DNA of 64,000 nt from Perca fluviatilis. Its lineage: Eukaryota > Chordata > Actinopteri > Perciformes > Percidae. Position numbers and translations under genes: made by a program. The stretch covers positions 12,916,434 to 12,980,433 of the forward strand of contig NC_053123.1 in the NCBI RefSeq assembly GCF_010015445.1. Direction: 5' to 3'. Shown here one piece after another: positions 25,590 to 36,500 of this stretch. Position 1 is the stretch's first letter. Each line of letters opens with the position of its first letter. Under the pieces are notes generated by a model. It saw only the letters and a program-made list of their open reading frames with translations. It did no database searches and was not told the DNA's origin.

Positions 25590-28334
25590 TGCTGAGCTCT
25601 CTTTGCTTGTACGGGAGTTGATTTTGAAATTGTTCTCCGAGCATCTCTCTGCTGATGGCAAGGTAATGCGTGATGAGTGCATTCATCTGTATGTTGGTAT
25701 GGTTGTTTTTAACTGTAAGGGTATGTACTTGATGTGTTGTCCTTGCTCCCACAGTCTGTGGACTACAAGGGCATGTCAGTCAACCCTGCCTTTGAGCGTT
25801 ACTGTGAGCTAGCCATTCAGCTGCAGAGGGTGGAGCTGCTTTCACTGAGTCGAGAGGAGAAGCTGGCCTTCTTCATCAACATCTACAATGCCTTGGTCAT
25901 CCATGGGTACCTACGCCTGGGGGCCCCCACCAACATGTGGCAAAGATACAGGGTATGATCACACAGCTGCGCTCAAAGATAAATATCCCCAGCCCTTACC
26001 ATATTCCACAGAGTCCCTATAGAGCTCAACAGTGTGGTTCCGGAAGTAAAAATCCCATTCATTTTCTCCATAAGGATTTTGATTATTAGCGATTATGTCT
26101 AAACCATCCAAGGTAGACTGACTAGGAGCTTGTGAAACAAAGGTTTATGCTCCTGTAGAAGCCACTTGTCAGTATGATATTAACCTTGTTTTAAGAAAAA
26201 CATGTTTTATGCTCTGCTATGCTTTTATGCGATGTCATGGAGAAATTCTACACTACCCACAAACCTAAGCATAACAGTGACGTCTGATTGGTGGAGCTTG
26301 CTGTTACCATGGAAACCAATTGCCCCTCTGGGGACAAATAAAGTTCTACTTGACTTGACTTGAAATGTTTACCAAACTTGCAAAACAGCTAGAGTGAGCG
26401 GGCTGCTACCATTGAAGTCTGTGATCGTTCATGTACACAGTCTTGTACCTTTTCCTTTTTTGCCGTTTTCAAAATGTTCTTTTGTGCCGAATCAAATGTT
26501 TTATGGTTAAGATTTATTTCGTAGCTGGTTGGCTTGGCTCAAGGCTTAAAACTCTTTATATAAGCCGTTAATGAAATGTCTGAGGAGTTATTGAATAGTG
26601 AAAATCACTTCCGAAACCAGAGCCGTTCAAAAGGTGGACGGTTACTGTTGAGCTAAAAGTATTATTTAAAAAAAAAAATAATAATAATGCTCGGCTGATA
26701 TTTCTCTATTGAGGTTGAGGATAGCCATATTTGGTGCTGCTTTACACTAATTACATCCAGACTGAAATATAAAGATGCACAGAAAAAAGAAAACATGCAT
26801 TCTAAGTGGCCTGAATGGTCATGTTATCTTAATCTTTTGTTATATTTACGATTGTCTTACTTTTTGATTCAATTTGCATCGTATTTAAGCAGGAATGGAT
26901 GGTATTACATTAAAATATTGTTTCCTGTCCTATTTATAGTTCTTCAACTATGTGAGCTACCTGATTGGAGGAGAAGTGTTTACATTACAGGACATTGAGA
27001 ATGGTGTTCTGAGAGGGAACAGAAAAGGTGTCGCACAGCTTCTAAGGCCCTTCTCCAAAACAGACCCACGACTACAAGTATTCAGACATTCTGTTAAATC
27101 ACAGCTGAACATTTCACTATTTCACCAATGACACTTGTGTGTGCAGAACAACTAATGTAATGAGGAATTCCATTTCCTATGTTGTCCACTAGGTGGCCCT
27201 TCCGGATGCTGAGCCTCTCATTCACTTTGCCTTGAACTGTGGCGCAAAGGGCTGCCCACCAATTAAAACATACACTCCACAGGTAAGCACATTTCAAAAC
27301 TACTTATGGGGTATATTGGTCATCTACATATCTGGTAAATACTTAGGGCTTGAATGGTCTGAAATCAATTCTGATCTACTCAACTCTATCAGGACATTGA
27401 CAGCCAGCTCCGCACAGCAGCTGAGGCCTTCCTGGAGAATGACGACGCCTGTATGGTGGATTCTGGGAAAAGAGAAGTGCGACTCAGTCAGATATTCAAG
27501 TGGTACAAAGCTGACTTCGGAGGAACTGATGAAAAGGTAGTTATGGCGGCCAACCGTGTGGTCTTATTCACAGACGACAGCAGTAGTAGAAGACGTATTC
27601 AGATCTTTTAAAATAGCAATACTACAGTGTAAAAGTACTCTGTTACAAGTAAGTCCTGCATTCAAACCCATTTATACTTATAAATATACTAATACCAAAA
27701 GTAAAAGTACCCACTATGCAGAATGGCCCATTTCAGAATCCTATATTTCATTACTAGATTATGATTAGTGATGCATTAATGTGTACATGACTTGAATGTT
27801 GCAGCTGGTAAAGGTGGGGCTAATTGTATTACTTAACCTATAATAATATATCCTATTTAATTTCTTATAAACCTATCAAATAAATGTAGTGGAGTAAAAA
27901 GTACAATATATTTGCCTCCAAAATGTAGTGGAAATATAGTGGAAAGTAGAAATCATAAAATACTTACTGTAAGTACAATATTGAGGTACTTTACTTAAGT
28001 ACAGTACTTAAGTCAATGAACTTAATGTCACAATCCATGGTTAACATGGCTATACACTGGCGGAAAGAGATGGTGATATTAAAAACCCAATAATCGTCAA
28101 CCCGACTGTAGTCTCGCTTTGCCAGACCTTGCTCCACAGCGATATAGACTAACCCGACCGTGAACCTCACCGATTGTTTTCCCTGCCACCTTGTCTGTCC
28201 TGTAGCTGCTGAAGTGGGTGGTGGAGCACATGGGGGACTCTCCGAAGAAGACCAGCCTGCAGGGTGTCCTTTCTGCTGGGAAGACCAAAGTCAGCTTCCT
28301 CCCTTATGACTGGAGCACCAATAGCACCCACTGA
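22254..28334 (+). CDS. Glutaredoxin-DEP-DUF547 fusion protein, 10 coding exons
   Basis: Coding exons: 22254-22493, 22638-22755, 23916-24068, 24204-24389, 25589-25662, 25755-25952, 26940-27077, 27193-27282, 27393-27536, 28206-28334. All have GT/AG borders and join to 489 residues plus TGA. Residues 8-80 form a glutaredoxin fold with the dithiol motif C20-P-H-C23, the cis-proline loop SVP (60-62) and the glutathione-loop glycines at 72-73. Residues 81-119 are an acidic, proline-rich linker. Residues about 125-215 are a DEP domain (GSHRRGLTLYKKSFSGHQLV then DWL), which in other proteins binds membranes or GPCR/G-protein partners. Residues 258-460 are DUF547, with AFFINIYNALVIHG (295-308) and HFALNCGAKGCPP (380-392). 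There is no signal peptide or membrane segment, so it is likely cytosolic. Function is unknown to me. The ATG at 22254 is chosen because an intron acceptor lies 3 bases upstream. Confidence 0.92.
25531..25588. repeat. (CT)n microsatellite serving as polypyrimidine tract
   Basis: About 28 CT units run straight into the ctcag acceptor of coding exon 5 of the fusion gene (exon starts 25589). The tract therefore sits where the splicing factor U2AF reads pyrimidines. Confidence 0.95.
26032..26625. mobile_element. Intronic miniature element with inverted ends
   Basis: The left end gtggttccggaagtaaaaat (26035) is mirrored by aaaatcacttccgaaaccag (about 26601) on the other side. The body between is the wording of a repeated fish element that I recall but cannot name. 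A short retroelement tail is inserted at 26322-26363. It lies in the intron between coding exons 6 and 7 of the fusion gene. Confidence 0.6.
26322..26363 (+). mobile_element. Retroelement 3' tail, nested
   Basis: The sequence gcccctctggggacaaataa can fold into a small hairpin and is followed by agttctacttgacttgactt. This is typical of the last bases of L2/CR1-type LINEs and the SINEs that use them. It interrupts the inverted-end element around it. Confidence 0.6.
27578..28040. mobile_element. hAT-like miniature element ('aagtac' type), near full length
   Basis: The stretch starts cagcagtagtagaagacgta and continues with gtaaaagtactctgttacaa, cagaatggcccatttcagaa, aatgttgcagctggtaaagg and gtactttacttaagtacagt. 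This is the order I know from an abundant fish element. It occupies most of the last intron of the fusion gene. A shorter relative lies at 4288-4434. Confidence 0.7.
28111..28140. repeat. Short dispersed-repeat end
   Basis: gtctcgctttgccagacctt followed by gctccacagc. Nearly the same words occur at 44295-44330 and, partly inverted, near 35655. It lies 65 bp before the last acceptor of the fusion gene. Confidence 0.5.
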
Positions 28335-31240
28335 GCACGCCCGCACCAACACATTCACGTCCAGCTATATGCTACGTCTCTTTGCATTTGTCCCCTTTCT
28401 ACCAAGCTGCATCTACTTAAAAACCAGTAGGTTGGTGATGACGTGCTTGCCAAATGCAATCCACTAGTCCTCAACCATGCAAATGTTTATTTTTTATTTT
28501 TTTTTATTTTAAATGCGAAAACAAACTGTAAATCCAAGAGGTGATAAGTGGGGCATTTGCACTGTACCATCAAGTCCTACTTCTCTTGTAGGCTTATCCT
28601 AGCTTTAAGTTCTTACTGTAAGCTCAGATAACTTCTGTTTGGAAGTCTTAACTGTATATGAGTTGTACACTCAAATTGTATTGGTTTGAAGTAACAGCAG
28701 AGAGCCTATTATAAAAATCAAGCTGCACACAGAAACTTTGTACTGCAGCAGCATAAATTAATAGGATGAGCTGCACATTAAGCGTGTTATTGACTTCTGT
28801 TATTACTGTCCTTTTGTAAAATGTCAAAGCCCGAAAATTGACAGACATTCCCCAAATTATCTTAGAGTAAATGAACGCGGAGAAAGCTAACCAAAAGCAT
28901 ACTTAATAATGATAATAATAATAATAACATTTATCAATATGGCTTCCATGCTCTCCAGTCCTTGTATTTACACTTGTCAGCAACTCAGGAGTCCTAGATT
29001 ATCACAATCTTCTCGGTTCAGTACAACGCTCGTCGGGCTATTTACGTGGAGCATTTACTCCGAGCAGATGGAGATGATACAAACACACTGCCTTGACAAG
29101 CCATATCAGAACCCTTTGAACTTACCAAACCCACTCATTCATGTTAAGCAGGCTGCAGATTCTCCACCAGGCTGGTCCATCATTTAACCTGCAGATGTAG
29201 ACAAGCGGACCTGGTTTTCTACAGGGAGAACGAGAGTAACAGCTGTTGCACTTTGCAACACTAAATGCTAATTGAACATTAGTATATCATCCCATGCCGT
29301 GGTCATTAAATACTAAAATATAAACACTACTTTGCTCGTGGCTGTAAAACACGAGATGTTAGCCTTTAGAAATGTGTAATTTATTTCCTTTCCTAAACAT
29401 CTATGACCCAGGTGTTAAGCCCTTTTTTCATTGGACAAACAAAATCTGGCTAGGTGCTGCTATGGTCACGTGTCTTGCCAATCGATTGGCGCAGGTCGGA
29501 CTGGAACTGTAGCGCGGTGCGGTGGCTCTGAGGGGGCTGTATCCTCTGAAGCCCCCCCGTATTTGTAGGATCCGGTCCCTGAATAAGAAAAGAAAGTGTT
29601 ACTCGTTTAGAGCGCACAGACGGATGCAGCGCTCCGACTTTTGCATGTCTTGATCAGGTTTCATTTCTAACCCCTCCCCCCCTAGTGGCGTTTTGTTTCT
29701 CCCTTCCTTCACGTGAAGCTACATGGTTGTCCACCCATCTTTACGATCCAGGTCTTCCATTTTAAATCGGAGAAGTGCTACTGCTGTATTTTTGGCACAG
29801 TTATTTGGTAAAAGATAGAGTTAATATTTTGAATTATAGAAATATGTATCAAAACGTCACCCCTTTGGGATGCACTCTGACACTTTGCATGTTTATCACT
29901 AACTTTGAATGCTGTTGAGACATATTTATACTTTTTTCACAAAGAAAATGTTCCCTGTTGGTCAGTAGGAGAGTACTGGGCTGTGTTTATTTATCCAGCT
30001 ATTTCCAGGGAGTCTGCAGAAACTTCATTACCCAAATCAGTAGTCATGGAAACAACTAAATGTAGCAGTTTTAAGTCTTGATTAGAGTTTGCAGGTTTTT
30101 GGTGTGTTGAGTTTCTGCCTACAAAACTGTGCAGGATGCTTTTCATTTATTTTTCCCGACATTTTATTAGTTTCCATTTTACCTGGCCTTAAACGTTTGT
30201 AAGACTTCATTTAAAAATAAATCTTCCAGTGTGATGGACACACATTAAGTGCATATAATTACTCTATATGATTATAAGGATTGTGTGTGGCTTAGAAGAA
30301 CTATTTAAGGGCCTTTCTCTGTTTCCATAATTCAAGGATTTTCTTATCTCAGGTCAAAGGAAAATGTATGTGAGTGAAAACGATATTAAGTTGTTTGATG
30401 TCATCGATGCACTCTATGCTGCATGTTGTGTTTTTAACAATTTCAACTCTGTCTGCACAGTCCATATTCCTTTGCCCAGACATTGTGTCATGCACATTAC
30501 TATAACTGTCAGGATTCTTTGTCCTTAAGCGATAAGCAGCACCAAAGCATATGGTTAAATTAGCATGTGTTAAAACTGGAATGCATTTTGCTGCATGAGA
30601 TACCGGAAAACTTCCCAATCTTGAATGCTGGCCTTTAGCAGGACTGCCTCTCTTACTGCTTCGTATCAAGCCTGTAAACTCAGCCATAAGAAATATTAAC
30701 ACGTAGCCCCCAATTAGACAAATAAAGTGTCAGTTATACCCTAATATTGGAATACAATATGTGCAATAGACTTAAAACATCTGACTGTATTTCATCTGTC
30801 AATACATTTATTCAGTGACAAGTGCACCCTTGGCTTCGCTACACTCAATTCCATTATTGAGTGACTGAGAAAGAAAAGGGGAAGACATTTTGTGGGCTAA
30901 AATGGACAGAAAAAAAAGGTTTTATTTACATATACTATTGATCCCTGTACTTTTTCAAAATGACCTCATGTATCAGGAAAAAGTGATGCAAAAAGTTTTT
31001 TAAACAAGCAGTTCTATTTATTTCCCTCTTTCCTGGGGTTAACAATAAAGCAATATGTTTATGAATAGTAAATATGCAATGTTGAACTAAAAAATAAAAT
31101 GTATGAGTTTGTCTACGGTCTCTTTTACTTTATATCACTGCATGCAACATGTCTGTTTTAAAGCAGATGCCACTAAAGGAAAAAGAAAAACTCCTTGGTT
31201 CTTGACTTACGTGAATGTGCAACAAAAATTATAAAAAAAA
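28335..31240 (+). other. Probable 3' UTR and downstream DNA of the fusion gene
   Basis: No further gene is supported between the fusion-gene stop and the presumed 3' end of znf654. AATAAA occurs on the plus strand at 30216-30221, near 30721 and 31045, and at 31093-31098, the last followed by a GT-rich stretch. The message could end at any of these. A CpG-richer block at 29450-29640 is unexplained. Confidence 0.35.
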
Positions 31241-31274
31241 TGTCATCCATGACAACAGGCGTAGTTTCAATTTG

Positions 31275-31280
31275 TTTATT
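31275..31280 (-). terminator. Candidate poly(A) signal of znf654
   Basis: AATAAA on the minus strand about 2.3 kb past the znf654 stop. If it is used, the 3' UTR of znf654 would include the Tc1 remnant at 32912-33336 and end close to the convergent fusion gene. Confidence 0.3.
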
Positions 31281-32909
31281 CAAACAAACGTAATCACTTT
31301 CTTTAAGAAAATAGATGGGGAATTATCAATAGTTTTACAAATTGAATCTATTAACATTTTTACATATAAATAAGCACGTTTAAGTGCACAGTCCCATAAA
31401 AACATTACATTAAAAAGTTATTAAACAGATCAAACCATCTCAAAAGTATATACATAACAAACGACCCATGTGAAATATTCTACATGACAGACAAGGTCAT
31501 GGAGTTAAACGGAGTAAAAATAGAAAACTTGAAATTCAAAGTATTAAGGTACTGTATTACTGTCTTTAATGTTTATCTTTACTTACAGTGTAACACTGTG
31601 ATTTAGTCTTGGCACTAATACAATTGTGAGTAATTTGTATACTGTACAGAATAATAGTGTGACAGTAAGAAGGCAGATTTTCAGACATTTTGGTCACGAC
31701 TTCGAGTGATTCCTGCGGTCATACAGGCAAACCCAATCGTGCTTCACAAAAAACAAAAAAAACAAACCCGCAGCCTACCAAAAGTATGCTGAAAACACCT
31801 CGTCTTCGGTTGGAAAACTTAACAGTATAGAGAAGGTAAAGAGGATGCAACCACCACATATCCACTATTATTGTCATTTCTTGTGAGACTTTTTATAATA
31901 TTTTATACATCCTCTCTACAAAGACCAAAGCTCAGAGTTGTGCATGACTCATTTGGAAGACTACAATAATTAAACAAACATGCTAAACAGCATTGAACTC
32001 ATCTTTCCGCCAGTTAACATATTTCATAGTTGGAAAATGTCATACAGTTGCAAACACTGCTCATGATATACTGCATGTAAATCTACACTAAGGACAAAAT
32101 AGGATAGGATTTTCAAATCATAAGTGGAAGCCATTAACGGTGGAATTCTGAACACCACAGGTGGGAAAGCCAGATGTTTAAGAAGTCCCTCTGAGCATGA
32201 TGGGACACCAAGTGTACAGCAAGGCAAGAGGAGAAAAAAAAACTATTTAAAGACAGATTCTTTAATACCAACCCATTTCTTTCCAGAACAGATTATTAGA
32301 GGGTAAAATAAATGATGGTTGTCCATGAAAGAAGTTAGTTGGGAAACCTTGTCTATAACCTTAATCAGAGGCTCAAATAGATTTCAAATGGTTTAAAACC
32401 ACTTGATCAAAAAAGGCTTTGGCTTTTGGCAAAAGAAAGAAAGCCTGATTAAGTTCAAATTAAATGTAAATTTTTAAAAAGGGATTGAAAATGACATCCA
32501 TTCAGGCTCACTTTAGCTGACTGTTGAGTTAACAGGCTTCAGTGTGTGTTGCCCAAATGGACATGTACACGATAGTGTCAACAGGTCAGATGGAAAGACA
32601 ACCAAACCCAAATAAATATACATCTTTCAGTTACATATACCACGTGGTACTGTAACTTTACCACGGTATGGCGAGTCCAGCAATGGTTCGTCATTAAAAC
32701 ACTGGCATTCTGTGGTCTAAAATAGAAATACTGGGATTATAAGTTATTTTAAGGCGGCACATAACTTTTGGTTTGTTTATTCTAGGGAGGTTGTCCCGGG
32801 CCATATTTGGTTTGTCAGACATTTTTCAGCGTTACATTTAGACTTGCTTAGAAAACAAAATTTGTTTTAATAACCAATGTTTGAAGACTTGTTATAGATT
32901 AAGAGAATA

Positions 32910-33338
32910 TACACTCACCGGCCATTCATTAGGTACACCTGTTTAACTGCTCGTTAATGCAAATATCTAATCAGCCAATCACGTGGCAGCAACTCCAGGA
33001 CATTTAGGCATGTAGACATGGTCAAAATAACATGAAAGCATTGATCCATCCTGCCTTGTATCAACGGTTCAGGCTGGTGGTGGTGTGGAGATATTTTCTT
33101 GGCACACGCTGGGCCCCAATCGAGCATCGTTTAACACAGTCGCCAGATTTCAATCCAATAGAACACCTTTGCGATGTGGTAGAAAAGGAGACTCGCATCG
33201 TGTGTGATGCTCTCATGTCAAAATCTCTGAAGGAATGCTTCCAGCATCTTGTTGAATATGTGCCATGAAGAATGAAGGCAAAAGGGGGTGCAACCTGATA
33301 TAAGCAAAGTGTACCTAATGAAGTGGCCCATGAGTGTA
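32910..33338 (+). mobile_element. Tc1/mariner deletion derivative
   Basis: The ends cactcaccggccattcatta (32912) and aatgaagtggcccatgagtg (ending 33336) are inverted repeats flanked by TA on both sides. Inside, the frame 33032-33268 retains the transposase C-terminal end with SPDFNPIEHLCDVVE, which carries the conserved SPD-NPIEH context of the third catalytic acidic residue. The N-terminal DNA-binding part and the first catalytic residues are missing, so the copy (about 425 bp) cannot move by itself. Confidence 0.88.
33032..33268 (+). pseudogene. Tc1 transposase remnant
   Basis: A 78-residue open stretch joins two pieces of a Tc1-type transposase. The first part has LYQRFRLVVVWRYFLGT and the second SPDFNPIEHLCDVVEKET. 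The segment between them is lost, as is everything N-terminal of it. It is not a functional gene. Confidence 0.85.
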
Positions 33339-33593
33339 TTTATCACAGATATGTTTTTATTTGACCTACTTGACAAAGTGACACACAAAGGGACGTTTTG
33401 AGGCAAACAATGTGACTAAACCAGTTTTAGCTATTGAAATTATTATTATTAAAAATTATTGCTTCAAAAAAAGGGTTCCGTCAATGAACTAAACCTCAAA
33501 TTAACCATGTTGGCACATATGTTTACAAACTGGTATTCAGGAATATCAAATAAGTACTGTATCTGAGTATTAGGAAAGGGTTCCAGTGTTCCT

Positions 33594-36500
33594 TTATCTT
33601 GAATGTTTGCCCTGAGCCAGCTGGCTTGTTTTCATGAGTTCAGTTGTCACCCCAGTTACAGCTCCTCTTCCTAACCTAAAAAAACAAACAAAAACAAAAC
33701 AAAACCTGATTATCCAGTGGTTCAAGTGGGTTAGAAATAAACAACGGCTTGTTGCACTTTATAATCAGTGCATCAAGCAAACTTACTTTCATCGTCGGAA
33801 TCAAAGCCGAAGAGTGCAGAGCAGGTGTTAAGGGCTTGGTGTTTCTCTAACTCTTCTAAGCTGCTGAAGGAGGACAGACATTTGTCACAGCGCTGCCTCA
33901 TCTTCTGCGCAGAGGCCACATTTTCCACCTGCTGCTTTTCTGGGACAGGCTCCATCTTTTTCTTATTGCTCCAGTAAGCATTTTTCCTCGGCGAAGCCTC
34001 ATCGGTGGACCTCCTTTTGCGCATTGAGAGCCGAGATTCATCCAGGTAGGTGGAGGGCGGCGGCCGGATGAAGGGGGCCTTGATGAAAGTCGCGTAGGAT
34101 GGATCTTCAGGTTTGAAGGTTTTGTGCTCAGTGATGTGTGGCTCTCCCAGTTTCTGCTGCACTCCCTCCGATATAGTGGACAAATCCTCAGGGTCTCGGA
34201 CATTCAAGGGGTCCCACTCGATGGGCTTTCTTTTTCGACAGCTCTTACTTGGAGCTGCTGCAGCATTCCCTGTTCGGGAAGTGGATGTCTTCCCCTCCGA
34301 CGCCTGGTTTCTCGTCTCGGTCTCATGTCCGTTAATGGGGGCTATGCTCTCATCCGTGGGCTCACAAGTGACTGTGTTCTCAGTTTTCACACAGTGTTCA
34401 GGTACAGACAGGTTTTGATTACTGCCTGAGACTTCACAAAGCTTATCTTCAGGTTTTACAATTACGTTTGAATCCTCAATACCACAGGCCACGCCACGGT
34501 CAAGGGCCGGACTCTGCCTCGGCTCAGTTTTATTCTGGAGCCATATCTCCTCAACCTTCATTCTCTGCTTCCACGGAGCTTCGGGATTTTGCTTCATCTG
34601 TCTGCTGAGTCCCATCTCTAGCTCCTCCCTTTGAGGCGCTGGGATGTAGTGTCTCCATTCATGGTCATAGAGACCTTGAAGGGTCGAGAAGAGCTTCTCA
34701 CAGTCTGTGACCGAACACTGAGGTCTGAAGGGCTGATGAGTTCTGACATGGTCCTTTAATTCCTGCAGCGTCAAAAAGCGCTGGGTACACTCCAGGTGGT
34801 AGCAGAAGTGCTGGAGAGCAGTATTGTGGAGCTTCATGTGGTCCTTATAATGCTGGAGGACCTGTATCTGCCTGTTAGAGGAAAGCACAGTCAGCACAAT
34901 AAGCTCCTCTCGAAAACAAACTAAAAATAACAGTAACTTATATTGAATGTGCAAAAATGGTGGAATTTAATTTGTTGTTGGCTTGCCAGCTGGAAAAACC
35001 AAATTCTGGCCAGGCCAATCACATTGTGTATAGAGTCGGTGGGCAGGCTTAACATAAGGACGGCAGAGTTGCGACGGTTCCCTGCTACATGAAAACAAAG
35101 AAGATGGCTGCTGCTGGCGAACAGCGGTCTTCCGAATCGGCTTTGGCCGCGACTCCGGAAGACTCGGAGTTAAGCACTGAAGTCATTCTTAAAAAAGGAA
35201 GGGGTGTTCAGAGTTTTGCCGACCAGATATGGCAAAAGTTTAATCTATCAACTAGTGTTGCTCTGGTTGGCTATGAGTGCAGAGAGAATTTGAAAGACAA
35301 CCGTTTATCCCGCCCCTCGGTTTGAGCCCTGCCAATGGTGAGTTCCCCTAGTACATTTGGCATCTAAGGAGAAGAAAATAATGGTTGTGATCCTGAATTG
35401 GCATCATGTCAACTTTGCCAGTTTACAAACATCAACCACTGGTTTGTCTTTAAAACTCGGGAATCCAAAAAGGCACCAACACTTCTATTTATGCAAGGAA
35501 GATGCTCTAATGTCTACTGGGGTGTCATCATCCTCCACGTTTTACATGATCTGCCCCATCAGAAAAGCGTGTTGCTGATTGATTCATATCAATTCTATAT
35601 CGATTGTCCGGTGCCGCCGGAAGTTCCTTCCATCCCGGAATGCTGTGTGGACTAGCCAGACCCTCCTCCGCAGATGCAGAACTGGGAAACTATTTATTGC
35701 CAGCTATGCCAGATAAAATGGATGTTGTGATATACAAGCCATATCCAAATTCCCACCTTTTAATTGTACCGTGCATACCCCCCAAAAAATTATTTAATAA
35801 TAGAGCAGATAAACGTGTAAAGATAATCATGTTAAACTCTCCACATAAGGAAGTCTGTGGTGCCCAACATATTGTACGTCTTACCTAAAGCATATGCTGC
35901 ACTTGTGTTTGGCCCACACAAAAGTCTTCTCCAGCACCTTCTCTTCGTTAATGTGGCATTTGATGGCATGCTTTGTTAGTGTGGTGCTGATCCGTAAGAA
36001 TACTCTATCACAGGATTCTGAGGGGCACAGGTGATAAGTGATGTCCACACCGTAGCCATTTTCTCCTGCCGGCTTCTCCTCCCCTTCTCCTTCTTCCTCC
36101 TTCACCATCACAGATGTATCTTTTACAATCACCAGGCCATCTTTAATGACTACCTGCTCATCCTTGAAGTCTACCTGCTTGAATATATTAGCGTCAGGGT
36201 TCTTGCACTTTTTGTGAAGCACAGATGTCTTTTTGATGAGGGTGCGGAGGTTCCTGATGATTCGATCTTCCCTCTTGAGGCTCGACACTTTGGTTTTGCC
36301 TGCGGGTTTCTGTTCGGGAGTTTTCTCATCCGAAAAGGGAGTCTGAATTTCATCCTGAGGCTGGCTCAGTTTTTTCATATCATCTACAATTCCATTAGCA
36401 GCTGGAGTGTCCTCGGTGCGAGGCTCCTTATCAGGGGGCTTCTGCCTGCACATTTCATCAATGTGGTCCAGGACGTGCTTTTCGGCAAAAGAGAACTGTT

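Noticed and set aside
33898..34429. Frames of about 100 codons on both strands within 33787-34871
   Set aside because: They are out-of-frame or antisense shadows of the large znf654 exon.
35089..35325. A gene nested in a znf654 intron
   Set aside because: The sequence is familiar as repeated percomorph DNA and the frame has no domain.
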